Shown: piece by piece, positions 1 through 12,018 of the stretch
Numbering within the stretch: position 1 is the first letter of the stretch
Layout of the letters: every line of letters starts with the position of its first letter
DNA from: Dictyophora rubrovolvata
Taxonomy: Eukaryota; Basidiomycota; Agaricomycetes; Phallales; Phallaceae
Direction: 5' to 3'
NCBI GenBank assembly: GCA_029959195.1
Contig: CP114117.1
Location: forward strand, 124,001 to 188,000
DNA length: 64,000 nt
Program-made: the position numbers and the translations under genes
Notes under the pieces: model-generated
What the model saw: only the letters and a program-made list of their open reading frames with translations
Told to the model about the DNA's origin: nothing
Databases searched by the model: none

Positions 1-1084
1 CAATCCGTGAGCACGATATATTGTCTTTTTCGCTGGGTGCATAAGTAAAACATACAGTTTGCACATTCAGGACCTTGTAATGCATCCGCGCTCTGAATGT
101 CCTGCGCACTGCATTGACTCATAAGACATTTGTTGGTAGCTTGTTGGAAAGCAGCTGACGTGCAGATGCATGCCAAATCGGTGCTGGGTGTGTATGGTTC
201 AAATTTTGGTTGCTCAAGGACGTTCTTTTTTTTTGTTTAAGGAGAACTTACATGGAAGTGCAGTCAGATGCTGCGACACCCTGCATTGTACAGTTGAGAA
301 TGCAGGGTGTTAATTGAGAAACTGAGGTTGGAATGGGAGAAGGAGCGGCAGACTGGGCGGACACGCCAAGGAACGCGGAGAACGCCGCGACGGAAACTAT
401 GACTTTGGTGAACATTGTCTTTTTTTTTTCTGAAAAGAAAAACTATTATTTGATTGCGCGTTCAGAAGATTGGAACTCTTTAACTTACTCTCGAGAACTT
501 TGGGCCGCTGCTACTGGGAAAGAAGGAACTAGAAAAGAAAGGCCAGCCGTTTTTTATATATGCGGGTGACAGTCACTCCGTGATGGTGTGACCCAGTGAC
601 GGGTATTCTGCGGCCTGTCCCTAGTCCCTTGTGATCTGTTCCTTCCCCAACGCAAAGAAACCTTAGCCCTGGCCGGAAGTGAGAATATATTCCTGCCAGT
701 TTGACACGTACTAATCAATCCAATAGGCGTAAAAACCAAGGCGGGGGTTCATTTTTTATTGGTGAACTGCACAAGAACCAGTGCAGCCACGCACTAACTT
801 TTGAAATCCCGAAACTCCGAGCATTGAATATCTTTGGGTTGGTACTTGTCGTTCAATAACCAAATATCAATACCCGCCGTAGACCGCCTAACCGCTACGC
901 GAAACGCCTGTCCGGTTTCAGAGTCTCCCGCTCATGACTTCACCCAGGTCAGAATTGGCCGGGCAGTTTTCAAGACTTAAAAGAATACGACCAACGGTTC
1001 CGTTTTGGCGGCTTGCTGCACATCGTATTCCGACGTTGTGGCAGTTATATAGAGGGCTACTGCGATCAACATCTCATTACCAAA
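1..1084. other. Intergenic, no gene recognised
   Basis: No reading frame here looks coding on either strand; the longest open stretches (about 60-80 codons) have no recognisable composition or splice continuity. The last 100 bp before position 1085 should include the promoter and 5' leader of the next gene, but I see no clear TATA box. Confidence 0.5.
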
Positions 1085-2339
1085 ATGTACGTATTTAATT
1101 TGTACATATGAACATCCCTCCGCTCAAGAAATGAACTTTTTGATTGATCGTACCTGGTCCAGATCCAATGGCGGCTAGGCACACTATTTCGGTCTAATCG
1201 ACATCTCACCAGTCCTCAAAAAACAAAAGTTCTGCTTGAGACTGCGCATAAGGTAAGCGTGTATCCTCATAACCTTCCTGTTCGGAAACTGCGCAATATA
1301 TCTGGTTAAATACTACTTTCGGTACCCCCTCCCCACAAGTGCTTAGACAGCTTTCAAAAAGCCCGACAAGGGGATGTTTATTTTCAAAAGCTCATGGATA
1401 GGTATGACCGTCTCATAGCCGTGAAAACGGAGAAAGAAGATTGGGGACGAGTTTTCCGTCAGGAGATGGTATATCCGTTTCCTGACAAACCCATTGCCCT
1501 TTCTTACATATCTCTCATAGGAATGGTCCCACAAAATGAGGAACAGAGCCATTTTGACTGGTGCAATTGTGCGCCCTACCCTTTTCAATAAGCCATTTCC
1601 TCGAATGAAACCTCAACCAATCCATGTCTCGAGGATGATTCACAAACGACGAAAAGCTCGCGAGCGTCGAGGAGAGCGCCAAGGGCTGCTACTCGCTTTC
1701 AAAGACTATATTAGGCAAGAAAGGATATTTGAAAATAATTTATTTCAAGATGTGAAAGCTCGCGGTTTGACGTTTGAAACCATCTTTCAAATACCTTATG
1801 AATGGCGTGCGTTCTACTCCTTTTTTTCGTCTGAATCACTAGAGAGATTCAACTTTCCTTTTTTTCTATCCATAGTGCAACCCATCGACGTCGCTATAAA
1901 TGTAATACAGCAATCTTACGATCTGGAGGATGCGCGCGTCAGATCTCTTTGTACTCCTGAATTACTCGCCCAAGTCAAAGAAGCACGACGCGAAAAAATC
2001 AGAAACAAGACGAGAGAAAAACAGCGCGAGCGACGGGGGGAAATTCTCAATCATACGTTGACACGAATGAGACAGGGACCGCCTGCCCATGTCCTTGCCT
2101 TGATGACACCTGAGCAAAGGAGGGTGGATAAACTCGTTCGGTCCCCCAGTGAGGGTGGTTACACTGGCATGCTGAAACGGCAAGCAGGCATAAAGCCAAA
2201 AGACGATTTGACGTGGAGGTTTGAGGATGGTTTACCCGAGATGCAGGAGAAGCTGGAGGAGTTGGAAAAGGAGTATTTTGCTCTTCATGAAGAAAGACAA
2301 GCCAGGTTGGGCGTCGATGAAAAAGAGAAAAATCTGTGA
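1085..2339 (+). CDS. Conserved-looking basic protein, four exons, function not recognised
   Basis: I do not recognise this protein with certainty. The model has exons 1085-1090, 1163-1252, 1340-1468 and 1521-2339, which join in frame to 347 aa. Intron donors are gtattt, gtaagc and gtatat. The last intron (52 bp) has a CTTAC branch-like site and a CATAG acceptor. The first exon codes only Met-Tyr, so this start is the weakest point. The N-terminus has a short basic helix-like stretch (WRLGTLFRSNR), loosely like LYR-type mitochondrial proteins, but this is a guess. A basic block HKRRKARERRGERQ lies near residue 115, and the C-terminal half is rich in charged helices (KTREKQRERRGE; a Glu/Lys-rich end). 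A mitochondrial or ribosome-associated role is possible but unsupported. Confidence 0.6.
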
Positions 2340-2793
2340 ATTAAAACGACTTGGTTGTCAAGCCACGCACGTAGTAATGTGCCCTACTCAACTTTCAGCT
2401 GGCGCCCGTCTGCTCAACCGCCAATCAGCGACTCACCACACGTTTTCAATTTTGGAACACTGGATCATCACATTGTACACTTTAATATCTACCATTTCCA
2501 CAAACCATCAAATCGGAATACCCTGCTTCAAACCAAACCAAACCAATCATTTGTTCCATTTACTTTTTCACTTTCACTAAAACACGATTAAACCACGTTG
2601 CAACTGCGCGTCGGTATGTACACATGTACGAAGGATACCACGTCATAGCGCTGCATTAACCACGATTTTCGGGCACCTTTCCACCTTTTCCCCTCAGCTC
2701 TTTATCTTTCAACTACTTTCCAGCTGTCCACACGAAATCTGCCTTACTCTAATTCTATTTCTTTAAGCGACTGACGCTGCAGATACAGTGACG

Positions 2794-5325
2794 ATGATTG
2801 CAAGTGATGCAACGACACTTGGAAACAGCTCAATGAAGCTGATAAAGAGCTCAAACGGGCACGGGAATGGTCATGCAAATGGTCACACGAATGGCCACAC
2901 GAACGGTCTACATCTAACAAACGGTCTCTACACGGACGACGATTTTGAAGAACCAGAAACATATGTTCTAAAAGGTGTGTGCGGTGTGTGTGTGTCTGTA
3001 CGTACGTACGTGCGTGCGTGTTTTGTTATCACATTACAACAATCCATTATACCCTGTGTATCGATATCGCTTGGTGTTGCGTTTCGTGTGCATGCTGAAC
3101 GGTTGGACTCATAATTGTGTCTATTTCGAAATTTAGACGGTGGCGTTAAAGTCATAGATCGATTCTTCGAAGTCCCATTAGATTATTCTAATCCCCAAAG
3201 TCCCGTTATTCGTATATTTGCGAGGAATTTAATACCGTTGGATTTGAAGGGTACGACGGAGGAAGAGAAAAGAGACTTGCCATACTGTAAGTTATTTGAT
3301 CAGACTTTTAGTTCCGAAAATACATATGCAGTCCGATGAATACTTTACACAGTTGTTTATTTGCAAGGTTGTTTTGGAAAGCTTTTCCTGAGAACAAAAC
3401 TTTATTGACGCGACAAAAAAAAAAAAAATTCTAGGCGGTCCGGGTTTCGAAGTTGACATATTTGAGATGCGAGAGGTAGCAAAAGAGGTAAATGTTGTTT
3501 GAATTTCCTTTTGCTTTGCAAGTCGCATCACCTTATTCATAGATTCATGAACGAGGTTATCAAGTAAGCCACGACTCAACTCCTCTGACTCCTCGTTTTT
3601 CTCCTGTTATCGTCTGTCTCATGCTTAATGCGTTAATTAAAGACACTATGGTTAGACCAAAGGGGAACAGGTCTAAGCACCCCGATTTGTCCAGATATCT
3701 TAGCATCAAAAAGCGATGTTGAGATTGCTGAATACGTTAAACACTTACGAGCTGATAATATCGGTAGGATTAAGATGTTATTAACAAGTAATAACTTAAT
3801 CTCACTGCTTCACCAATTCCTCTCCCTCCTTTGCTTAGTTCGCGACTGTGAAATGATTCGCCGGATCCTTTTAGGCGACCGAATCAGCCCGGACGAACGT
3901 AAATGGACAATAATGGGACAAAGCTTTGGAGGATTCTGCTGTGTAACCTATTTATCGTTCTATCCCTCCGGATTGAAAGAGGTCTTTTTGGCTGGAGGTC
4001 TTGCTCCGCTGGTTTATAATCCCGATCCGGCATATCGAAGGCTTTTTCGTGAGTATCTTTGATTAATTCTGGTCATGCTGAATTCGTAACATTGAGGGTC
4101 TTATTCATTCCCTAGCGAGGGTTATCAAAAGGAACAAAGCTTACTATAAAAAGTATCCCAAGGATATTAAACGGGTAATTAATTATTCATCCGCCGTTTT
4201 TTTTCTCTTAGATTTGTCTTCATTTTTCGTATTAACGCGTCATGATTTCATCTTAGGTACGAGCCGTTGCGAATTATCTTGAGCAGTTTGAAGTCATATT
4301 ACCCAACGGGGGTAATTTGACTCCGAAACGACTCCAGCATCTTGGGCTTGACTTTGGATTTAGTGGTAAGAGATTCCTTATTCAATTCTTATGAAGGCAA
4401 ATAATCAAACGTTTGGACAGGCGGAATTGATAGAGTACACCGTACGTCCCTTGCTACCTTACCGAAATCTAAAACATTGACAGCATCGACAAAACAGAGC
4501 TTATTCTCCGGGCTGCAAACGATCTGAAAGTCTTCGGTCAATTATCATACAAACTCTTACAGTCCATTCAAAATGCAACTGCCATTGACGGAAATCCGCT
4601 GTATATGTTACTCCAAGAAACGATCTATTGCAATGGGTACGATTGTATTGTTCTAATTCTTCAAAATAACTATCGGTTCAACGATCTAGTGACAAAGTCG
4701 ATCGTCGAATTGGTCTGCCGAGAGACTATTATCAGAATATCCGGAGTTTGATTGGGACGTCGTTAAATTGAAGTCTGATTCGGACCCATTGTATTTCCTT
4801 GGGGAAATAGTGAGTTGATCATATTTGTTGTACGAATTCCGATGGGCTGATGCGATTTGGGTTTATAGGTACTTCGTCAGAATTTCGATGACTATGCGGG
4901 ACTGCGTACTTTCAAAGGTGCTGCGGAGGTATTAGCTCAAAAATCAGATTGGCCACCGTTATTTAACCTGAACCAACTGGCAAAGAACGAAGTACCTGTT
5001 TCGGCAATGACGTGAGTTCCCAGAAATAGCTCAGCCGTTTTATTTTCTCTCATTGACACATGAAACAGATACGTAGATGACATGTGAGTAACTTCTGAGA
5101 TACTTCTCGCATTAATTTGGCTGTAAAAACCAAAAATTGAACTAATCCAGTTTCCCTATACGAAATTCTAGATATATCGACTATGATCTCGCTCAGGATA
5201 CAGCTGAGAGTATCAATAACGTCGAACAGTGCATTACGAATCAGCTGCAGCATAATGCGATTCTGCATGACCCCAAAACTTTGATGAATAGTCTCTTTGA
5301 ACTATCGAAAAGACGGGCTGATTGA
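2794..5325 (+). CDS. Proline iminopeptidase-like alpha/beta hydrolase, 15 exons
   Basis: The predicted 500-aa protein is an S33-type alpha/beta hydrolase (prolyl aminopeptidase-like), which in this family releases N-terminal proline from peptides. Exons: 2794-2974, 3137-3286, 3353-3367, 3435-3487, 3543-3563, 3643-3763, 3839-4048, 4116-4174, 4257-4365, 4421-4441, 4498-4636, 4698-4809, 4869-5011, 5069-5083 and 5172-5325; they sum to 1503 nt. The joins restore family motifs: FVYLQGGPGFE (oxyanion region, about residues 111-121), LDQRGTG (144-150) and the nucleophile elbow GQSFGG with Ser209. The C-terminal YVDDIYIDYDLAQ block resembles the region carrying the acid residue, and the catalytic His probably lies in the following QLQHNAILHD. 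Exons of 15, 21, 21 and 15 nt are needed to keep these motifs. The N-terminus has an Asn-Gly-His repeat from residue 21. The first ATG in frame is 2794. No signal peptide is seen, so it is probably cytosolic. Confidence 0.92.
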
Positions 5326-8300
5326 CTTGGAGTAAGGAGGCGTTTATGGTGGTTATTTGGACGCGAGACACGAACACAATTATTTCCCGTTCATTTTGAT
5401 TTATTTATTGGACAATTTATGTATTTTGGTATTATGTGTTTGTCTGTGTAATTGCGACGGCAACAGGGTTTTGCTGTCGCAGAACCTGAGCGGTATTGAC
5501 ATAAACGGAAAATGGCCTTGCGATTTTGCTTCCTTCTTTAGAACTCAACCGAGCGAACTTCGTTGAACTTCCTACACATGTCTCACGCACCAGATTACAA
5601 GTAAGCAAGTAAGCAAGAGGGGTGTGAATCAGTCAGGGTCGACACTTTGACCTAGTAACCACGGACATACACCGTAAAAACGTCAGCTATTAGTGGTATC
5701 CACATGAAAGATATGAACAATATCAATAGTGAAGGGATATATACATCAAGTCAATCGCCAGTGATGTATGTACATATGTAACAACCCTCGATCACATCAC
5801 ACGAGCACCAGTCCATCTGCGAAAATTTCCCACTCATATGTAATTCCGATGCAAGCTTGTGCTTGCAGGCTCGATCTCCCAGCACCCTGCATCTCCTAAA
5901 TTTATGCACATCCCTGGGAATAGCTAAAGATCCATGAGGTGACATGATTTAGAAGTTTATATGATGTCATATATGGTGCTTGGGAAGGGATGCATTTTCT
6001 CCGAGGTTGAAAGACAGCAGGAGTTTTTGATTGATTTCTGATGTCACCGCCCGGCATCACCTCACCACTGGTTCTACGTAGTTCTCCATCACTGTCAATG
6101 CGAATTAATTTTCTTCGGCAATGTTAAGTTTTGCTGTATGAGGTTACGGGTGTTGACGAAAACAGGTGTAATGAAGAAATTCGAGAGTGCTTGCATTTAT
6201 TTTTAACATCGATCTATTTACATCTATCAAACACGTTGTACACCGAATTTGAACCAAACATTTGAATGCCTGCTGAGACGCATTTGGTTGGGAATAGGAA
6301 ATGATTAACACCGCCGTTTAAGGAGCACAGAGACAACCTAGCAAGATATTGCAGCGTGCTGTGGATGACCGTTCCGACCAATACATGCGGCTAGGAAAGG
6401 GGACATGTTCATCCTGGGTATATTTACGACTGGCCGAAATAAGAATTATAAGTGTTGGTCTTGCCTTTTATGTACATAATTAAGCTCTTCCGTGCTACAT
6501 GAACGTTAAACAACGCATTCAACGCAAGGAGTTCGAGCTCGAGGTATGTTAACGAAAGACTAGCGAATCAGAAACATATATTTGCATGTCAACATATTAA
6601 ATTTATACACGCGTTTGTGAAAGAATGTCTCACAGGTTATGAGTAATTTTTAAAGTTCTTCGCGTGTTTATAGACTCTGGCTGTTTTGTTGGCGACCTTG
6701 GCGACTTGTACTTTGAACAACCATCTACATGATCAATGAATCCTCGGAAATGACCCTGTCCAAAACCTGGGTCCACGCAAGGTAATCAGACGACATACCA
6801 TCGCTTTAAGTAATCGAGGTGGTGGCGTTCACAGTGAAGGAGTAATATCATCTTTGATCCACGATCTGTGAGTTTGGTTCGGCGGGAATGTCGTCCCCTA
6901 GTCAGAAATCTCAAATACATAGATGGATCACTCTACATTTCAGGTAAGGACACGTTACGCATAGGCGCATTGACGTTAATACACAAAAGGCGGGATGAAA
7001 TTTCCGGAATTAGAAAACGTTACCCATATTCTTGAAATAAACTCCATATAGAACCAGAGACACGAGTTGCCAACTCACCAACAGGTTATTTATTGGTCGG
7101 TCCTCATCCTTCGTGGTGGCTGATTTTGGCTTACCTGTAAACTTTCTATGTATATCTGGTACAGGTTATAGGAGTTCATCACTACGGTTAGAAGGCATCT
7201 TCGGGTGGCCAACTTAAGTGATGATTTACATTATCCTGTGGTCGAAACAAGGGTATTGAATATTCCTGCAAGACGATGCAACAGTACTCACAAGAGCTGA
7301 AATGAAAATGATCCGCAGAGACGTAATAGATTGAAAAAGCACATAGCCCTAACACCGGGCAAAAAAAGGAAGGGCTGAGTCCATGTCTACATAGTCGAAG
7401 TGCCAAGTAATCTCGCTGTCTCCCCCTGATCGTTAGATCATTGTTGCGATGAAAGGATCTGGGTAATTGAGATGGGCTGCTGCAATTACGACTCTCACTC
7501 AATTTGAGGCAAGACGGGAAATGATTGTTCCTAGAATAGACATACGGTGAGCGGAAAACATGTCAATCCAGCAATCCAGGAGACGGGGCTTATACATACG
7601 TACACAATGATGACTGAGTAAAAACGGTAAATTTTGAAAGTGGATCATGGGGTAATTTGTTATTCATAAGGCAACACTTCTGAGACAGAAGTTGCGAATA
7701 GGATCGATGCCTAAGATCCGAACTATGCTGGGCACATCATGCTCCTTATCGGACTTTACTTTGAATTATGATACCCGCGAACATTGGCTAGTCCTTTTGT
7801 GTTTTCAAGAACAAACGAAATGAAGGCAAAACATTGGGGATCGTATGTTTTGTATTAAAAACCAACGGACCGGTCAATATTGAGTCAAATTGATGTCTTA
7901 CCGCTGCGACTTAACAGGCACCCGGGGTGTATAAGTAGAGCAGCACCACCACATGTTCCGATACGGATCATATACTCAGTGATCAATTAATTGGACAGCG
8001 ATTTGCTGAGACGTCTTGCGCGTGATATTTTGAGAGCGATGCATATGCTAAAATAAGGCAGCCATTCGGGAAACGAGAAGTAATATAGCCAGCTTAGGAG
8101 TATTAGTGTTAGTTATCTGGATTGATGTGTTAAGTCATCGGTATGTGGTTATCATCATAGGTTAAGAGACGTTGACGGAAATAATAGAAATGAGAAAGCA
8201 TCGCAAAAGAATCGCAACATCGCAGCACAGCAATTGGCGGTCGGAGAAGGAACAGAACGACGTTTCGGCTTGTTTGCCGACAGAATTAGTTTACTTTCTC

Positions 8301-11300
8301 CGTCCGAAATATTTTATCCGGCCGAAAAAGAGCGATTCGGAATCGGAATGGATAATGGCTGTGATTTTTCCTATGGGTATCCGACGCCGACGTTTTCAAT
8401 ATGCTTAGTTGTATTCACGTATACAACATGATACATTAAGACCGTAACGACCCTCAACGGATAGGATACGAGAGACATGTTCCGCGGGCAAGGATTGCAG
8501 TACAAAAATGTTTAGCAAGAATAAACAGTAAGCAGTCCTAATTTGAATATTTTAAGCCAATTCACTCACCAAAGTTTATTACAAACAATGAAGCACCGAG
8601 AATACCATTGGTTGTTCAAGGTTCGGGGTATTATGTTTGCTTCCTCCTGGTCCAAGTCTGTGAAGTGATGAGAGTTTGCTCCGACCGACCTCATCGGATT
8701 CCCTTTATAATAAACTATCCCCCATTGTTGAAGAAATGCTACCGAACATATTCTTGATTGGTAATCTAATCGCATTGTGATGATTATCTGCTTCAAGGAT
8801 TACTGGGACCCTTGACTGAAAAGCTCTTTCTGCAAATGTCTATACCTTATCAAAATAAGCTAACTGAAGTTTCAGCACTAGGGCCAACAATCAATTAATC
8901 ACCATGAAGGGTGGAAGGAATACACCTACCCTACCTTCAGGCTTCCTCTGTCCAGTATGTCAGGTTTGCACCACGTGAATCACTGGGCGTCATACACTGT
9001 GCAGAATGTCGCGTCTCCCTGCGACGATTGATCGTGTTTGGGATTGAAGAGAATGTCTTGTCTATATCTAGTCGTGTGGTAAGTTCATCCTCGGCTATCC
9101 ACATCTATATCTGCTTGATATCATACCGGTCGCTTAGTCTCACTTGGCAGAAGTGAATGTTATAGCTGTGAACCCCCAATATCTTTCGATCAATATCATC
9201 ACAAGTATGTAGTAATAGGTTGCGGGCATGCGAGGGAAAACGGTAACTAAGTCAAAGCAGGAGGGAGGGCAATGACCGTATGTAATCCATCAAACCATCA
9301 TCAAAGGCTTGAGCTTAGCTTGATCGTTCGGTATGCCCGTACAATAAACGGGTTGATGATTTTTTTCATCGCCACCAAGTTTGGGAAAAAATAGAGCTTA
9401 AATGAGGCCAATTGTGTGTCGAGCTTAAGACAAAATATTCGTTGATTGACATTTCATTTTAGCGATTTCGTGGTACCGTGCGTGGACGTTGTTCCGGGCA
9501 GAGAGCTCTTGTACGCCAACGTTTACGGGAATCGGGATGGTATCCTATCATTTCTATGAGACATGTCGATGTTCACAACTCATCCACAATCATATGTTTT
9601 CAGCTTTCTCCGGTCTGTCTACAGTACATCAACCGATTGGTTTGTTTCATTGCGCCATGGAGTAACTTTTGACGAACGTAAAACAAATTCTAAAGAAAGA
9701 TTCTAGATACTTGAATAATCGGAGTTGGGGATGCGGGTAAACCTTGTGAAAAAGCCGACGGAGTGATGATGATCACTGTATCAGATTCAGAAGTTCTGTG
9801 CAGACATGTTGTACCCTCCCGCTCATCCAATGAAGTCCGATTCCGAGCCAGATCGATTAGTGATTGATGTAAACGACTACCCCAACCTATGTTTGTCTCT
9901 ATCTTATAAATTAATACTTTTATGTATGATTATCATCTTACCGATGTATGACCACCCGACGGGACAAGGATACAAAGTAGGAAGTTGCCTTTACTTGGGT
10001 CGTTATAAATACATGAGGAAGTAACATTATATCCATCCATGGCTTTCGACCATGGCTTAGCCGACCCTTGGTCATGGCTGATGATATCTACGTCTGACAC
10101 AGGAGGTGCAAGACTGTAGACATGATACTTGCGCCTCGTTGAATTTTCAAACTTTGATCCGTTAAGTACCGTATGAAATAGACTTTCCATCAAGTCTAAT
10201 TAGTCTTCGGAAGAACATGTAGGGAATCAATACGTTTCACTAAAACTGGCCAATTTAACCAATCTTGAAAGGGTTACCACAATATCAGCTAGCTACTAGT
10301 AGCTTGACCCGGCGCACTGCTTTATCGACTATGTCGATAGACTTCTGTGTAGCCGCGTTGTTCACCATGTAGAAATCTTCATGTCCCGCATCACACTCAT
10401 ACGGGAACATTCCAGCGGTAAAACAGGGTAAAATCGGCGAGGCACTGAACCCGATTCCGAGCCTGCGGAGGGACGGTTAATCAGCACTTGACCACTTGAA
10501 ATCCGTGCAATTCGCTGATTGCCTCAAAGGTTGCACGGATCTCGAGTACGCTCCCTGAGTTTCTGTTTGTTAACTATATCATTGTTTATTGGAGCATTGG
10601 CTCACAACCATGGCATGGCAAGATAATAACTCTCTTGGCCCAAATCACCACCAGCAATCCACTGTTACAGCGTTTAATTTATCTTTTCAACCCTACTCTC
10701 CACTGACCGGATATAGAGAAATTTTTTCATGATAATTCACGTACCGACTTTCCTCGTTTTAACGCGACCCTGGGATCCCTTACTCGTAAGGCCAGGATCC
10801 TCAGGACTGTTTTGAGAACGAAACACGGCGTTCCTCACCACTGAGGCCGAGCCAGTGCTCGAGTGTGCAGGCTAGTTGGACGGTTCTTTGAGGATCCGCC
10901 TCCAAAATAGGAAACGTCCTGGAGCGTTGGCTTTGTTTGATGGACATTTATCCGAACTCCGAAAAGTACCGTGCGTCATCATGTCCGTGCAGAATGGACT
11001 TCGGGAGATGAGGACATATGGACGATCCCTGTATACATACTATTGTGAGGCATCACTCGATGGACATAAGGACATGAAGGGTACACAGCTCATTGAACTG
11101 TGCGACAAAGAGTACTATTGTTCTCTTTCGAAGCATCCTGATCTATTGTTCAAATTCCGATTTCCTATAAGAATTTAAAAAATTATTATTTGACAGAATG
11201 GAAATAGAATATTTTGAATTACTGAATTTAGTTAAACGTGCATAATTCAGGATTAACACCAGTTCTGATGACAAATGATGGGAGCCAAACTGCTGGGACA

Positions 11301-11416
11301 CTTTGGGGACGTTAATTAGATAATCATTCTGTGCAGGGCTCTTATTATATGGGACGGACAACGAGAGATCCAAACATCAGATCACTTTTTTTTTTCTTGA
11401 GAGCTCTTTCGACGGT
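5326..11416. other. Gene-poor AT-rich stretch
   Basis: About 6 kb with no supported gene. Open frames are all under about 105 codons, on both strands, with no family motif, repeated residue pattern or plausible splice chain. There are short local repeats (a taagcaag repeat near 5600; a ttcggaatcggaat duplication near 8335) but no terminal repeats that would mark a mobile element. It could be heavily decayed repeat sequence, which cannot be told by eye. Confidence 0.5.
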
Positions 11417-11432
11417 CATATATATATTATAT
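11417..11432 (+). promoter_or_regulatory. TATA-like element
   Basis: An uninterrupted A/T alternation (catatatatattatat) lies about 60 bp upstream of the ATG at 11491, a normal core-promoter distance for this kind of fungal gene. Confidence 0.4.
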
Positions 11433-11490
11433 TTCTTTTCATCTTTCAATGGCTTTCCACCAGTATCGTTGTCGCTCTAACGCAATCTCA

Positions 11491-12018
11491 ATGCCTCGTC
11501 CTTGTATGTCTTCTCCATTATTCCCTGGTCATGTGAGGGAATTGAACTGACTCACTCTTGTAGCATTGTCTTTGAACACCTCGAAACCCGCTCTATCTCT
11601 GAGCATTCCAAAGACACCGACAGCACTACCAACATCACGTCGCACCTCACCACCAACACCATCGTCGCATGTCCCAGTAGCCTACTTCAATGCTCCACCG
11701 CTGCCTCCACGGCTGAGCATCCCAACGGACCTACCATCCATTTCAATGCCCCGCGCACCCGTATTAGAGAATTCACACTCACCCGCATTCTTCAACTACC
11801 CGCAACGCTCTGCATCGCCACCCCCACCCTCGAGTTCTGATTCGAACTCGCTATCACGGCCAAAGTTGTCGCCACGAGATGAACGAGCCAAAATTGTTGC
11901 TGGGTTGATCTTGAACCGTCATTCGACCAAGAGGAGTTGCCCATTAGGAGGCGCAGCTTTGCGTGCATGCCATAACAGACGATATGTCAACACTCCCCTT
12001 CGTGTGGAGGTCTGTTAG
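11491..12018 (+). CDS. Small Pro/Ser-rich fungal protein, two exons
   Basis: A 13-nt first exon (11491-11503) is joined through a 60-bp intron with a consensus GTATGT donor and TTGTAG acceptor to 11564-12018, giving 155 aa. The N-terminal two thirds is low-complexity Pro/Ser/Thr with short repeated themes (LSLNTS, LSLSIP, RLSIP), then a charged segment LSPRDERAKIVAGLILNR that looks like the conserved core, followed by a Cys-containing tail. I do not recognise a named domain, and the protein is probably largely disordered. Codon use over the Pro/Ser part strongly favours this frame. The exact C-terminus could change if there is another intron near 11912. The following 500 bp (12019-12530) is C/T-rich and open in several frames, and I read it as 3' UTR. 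Confidence 0.6.

Noticed and set aside
3287-3434. Reading the peptidase directly from exon 2 into the GGPGFE exon with one intron
   Set aside because: It would give PYCGGPGFE and lose the family strand FVYLQ; a 15-nt exon with proper borders at 3353-3367 restores it and keeps the frame.
4442-4497. Acceptor at 4482 (CAG before CATCGAC) for the peptidase exon 11
   Set aside because: It puts the downstream conserved block out of frame; the next CAG at 4497 yields VHQLILRAANDL.
11566-12018. Reading the small gene as starting at a TTG within exon 2
   Set aside because: A consensus GTATGT...TTGTAG intron joins an upstream ATG exon in frame, which is the normal eukaryotic solution.
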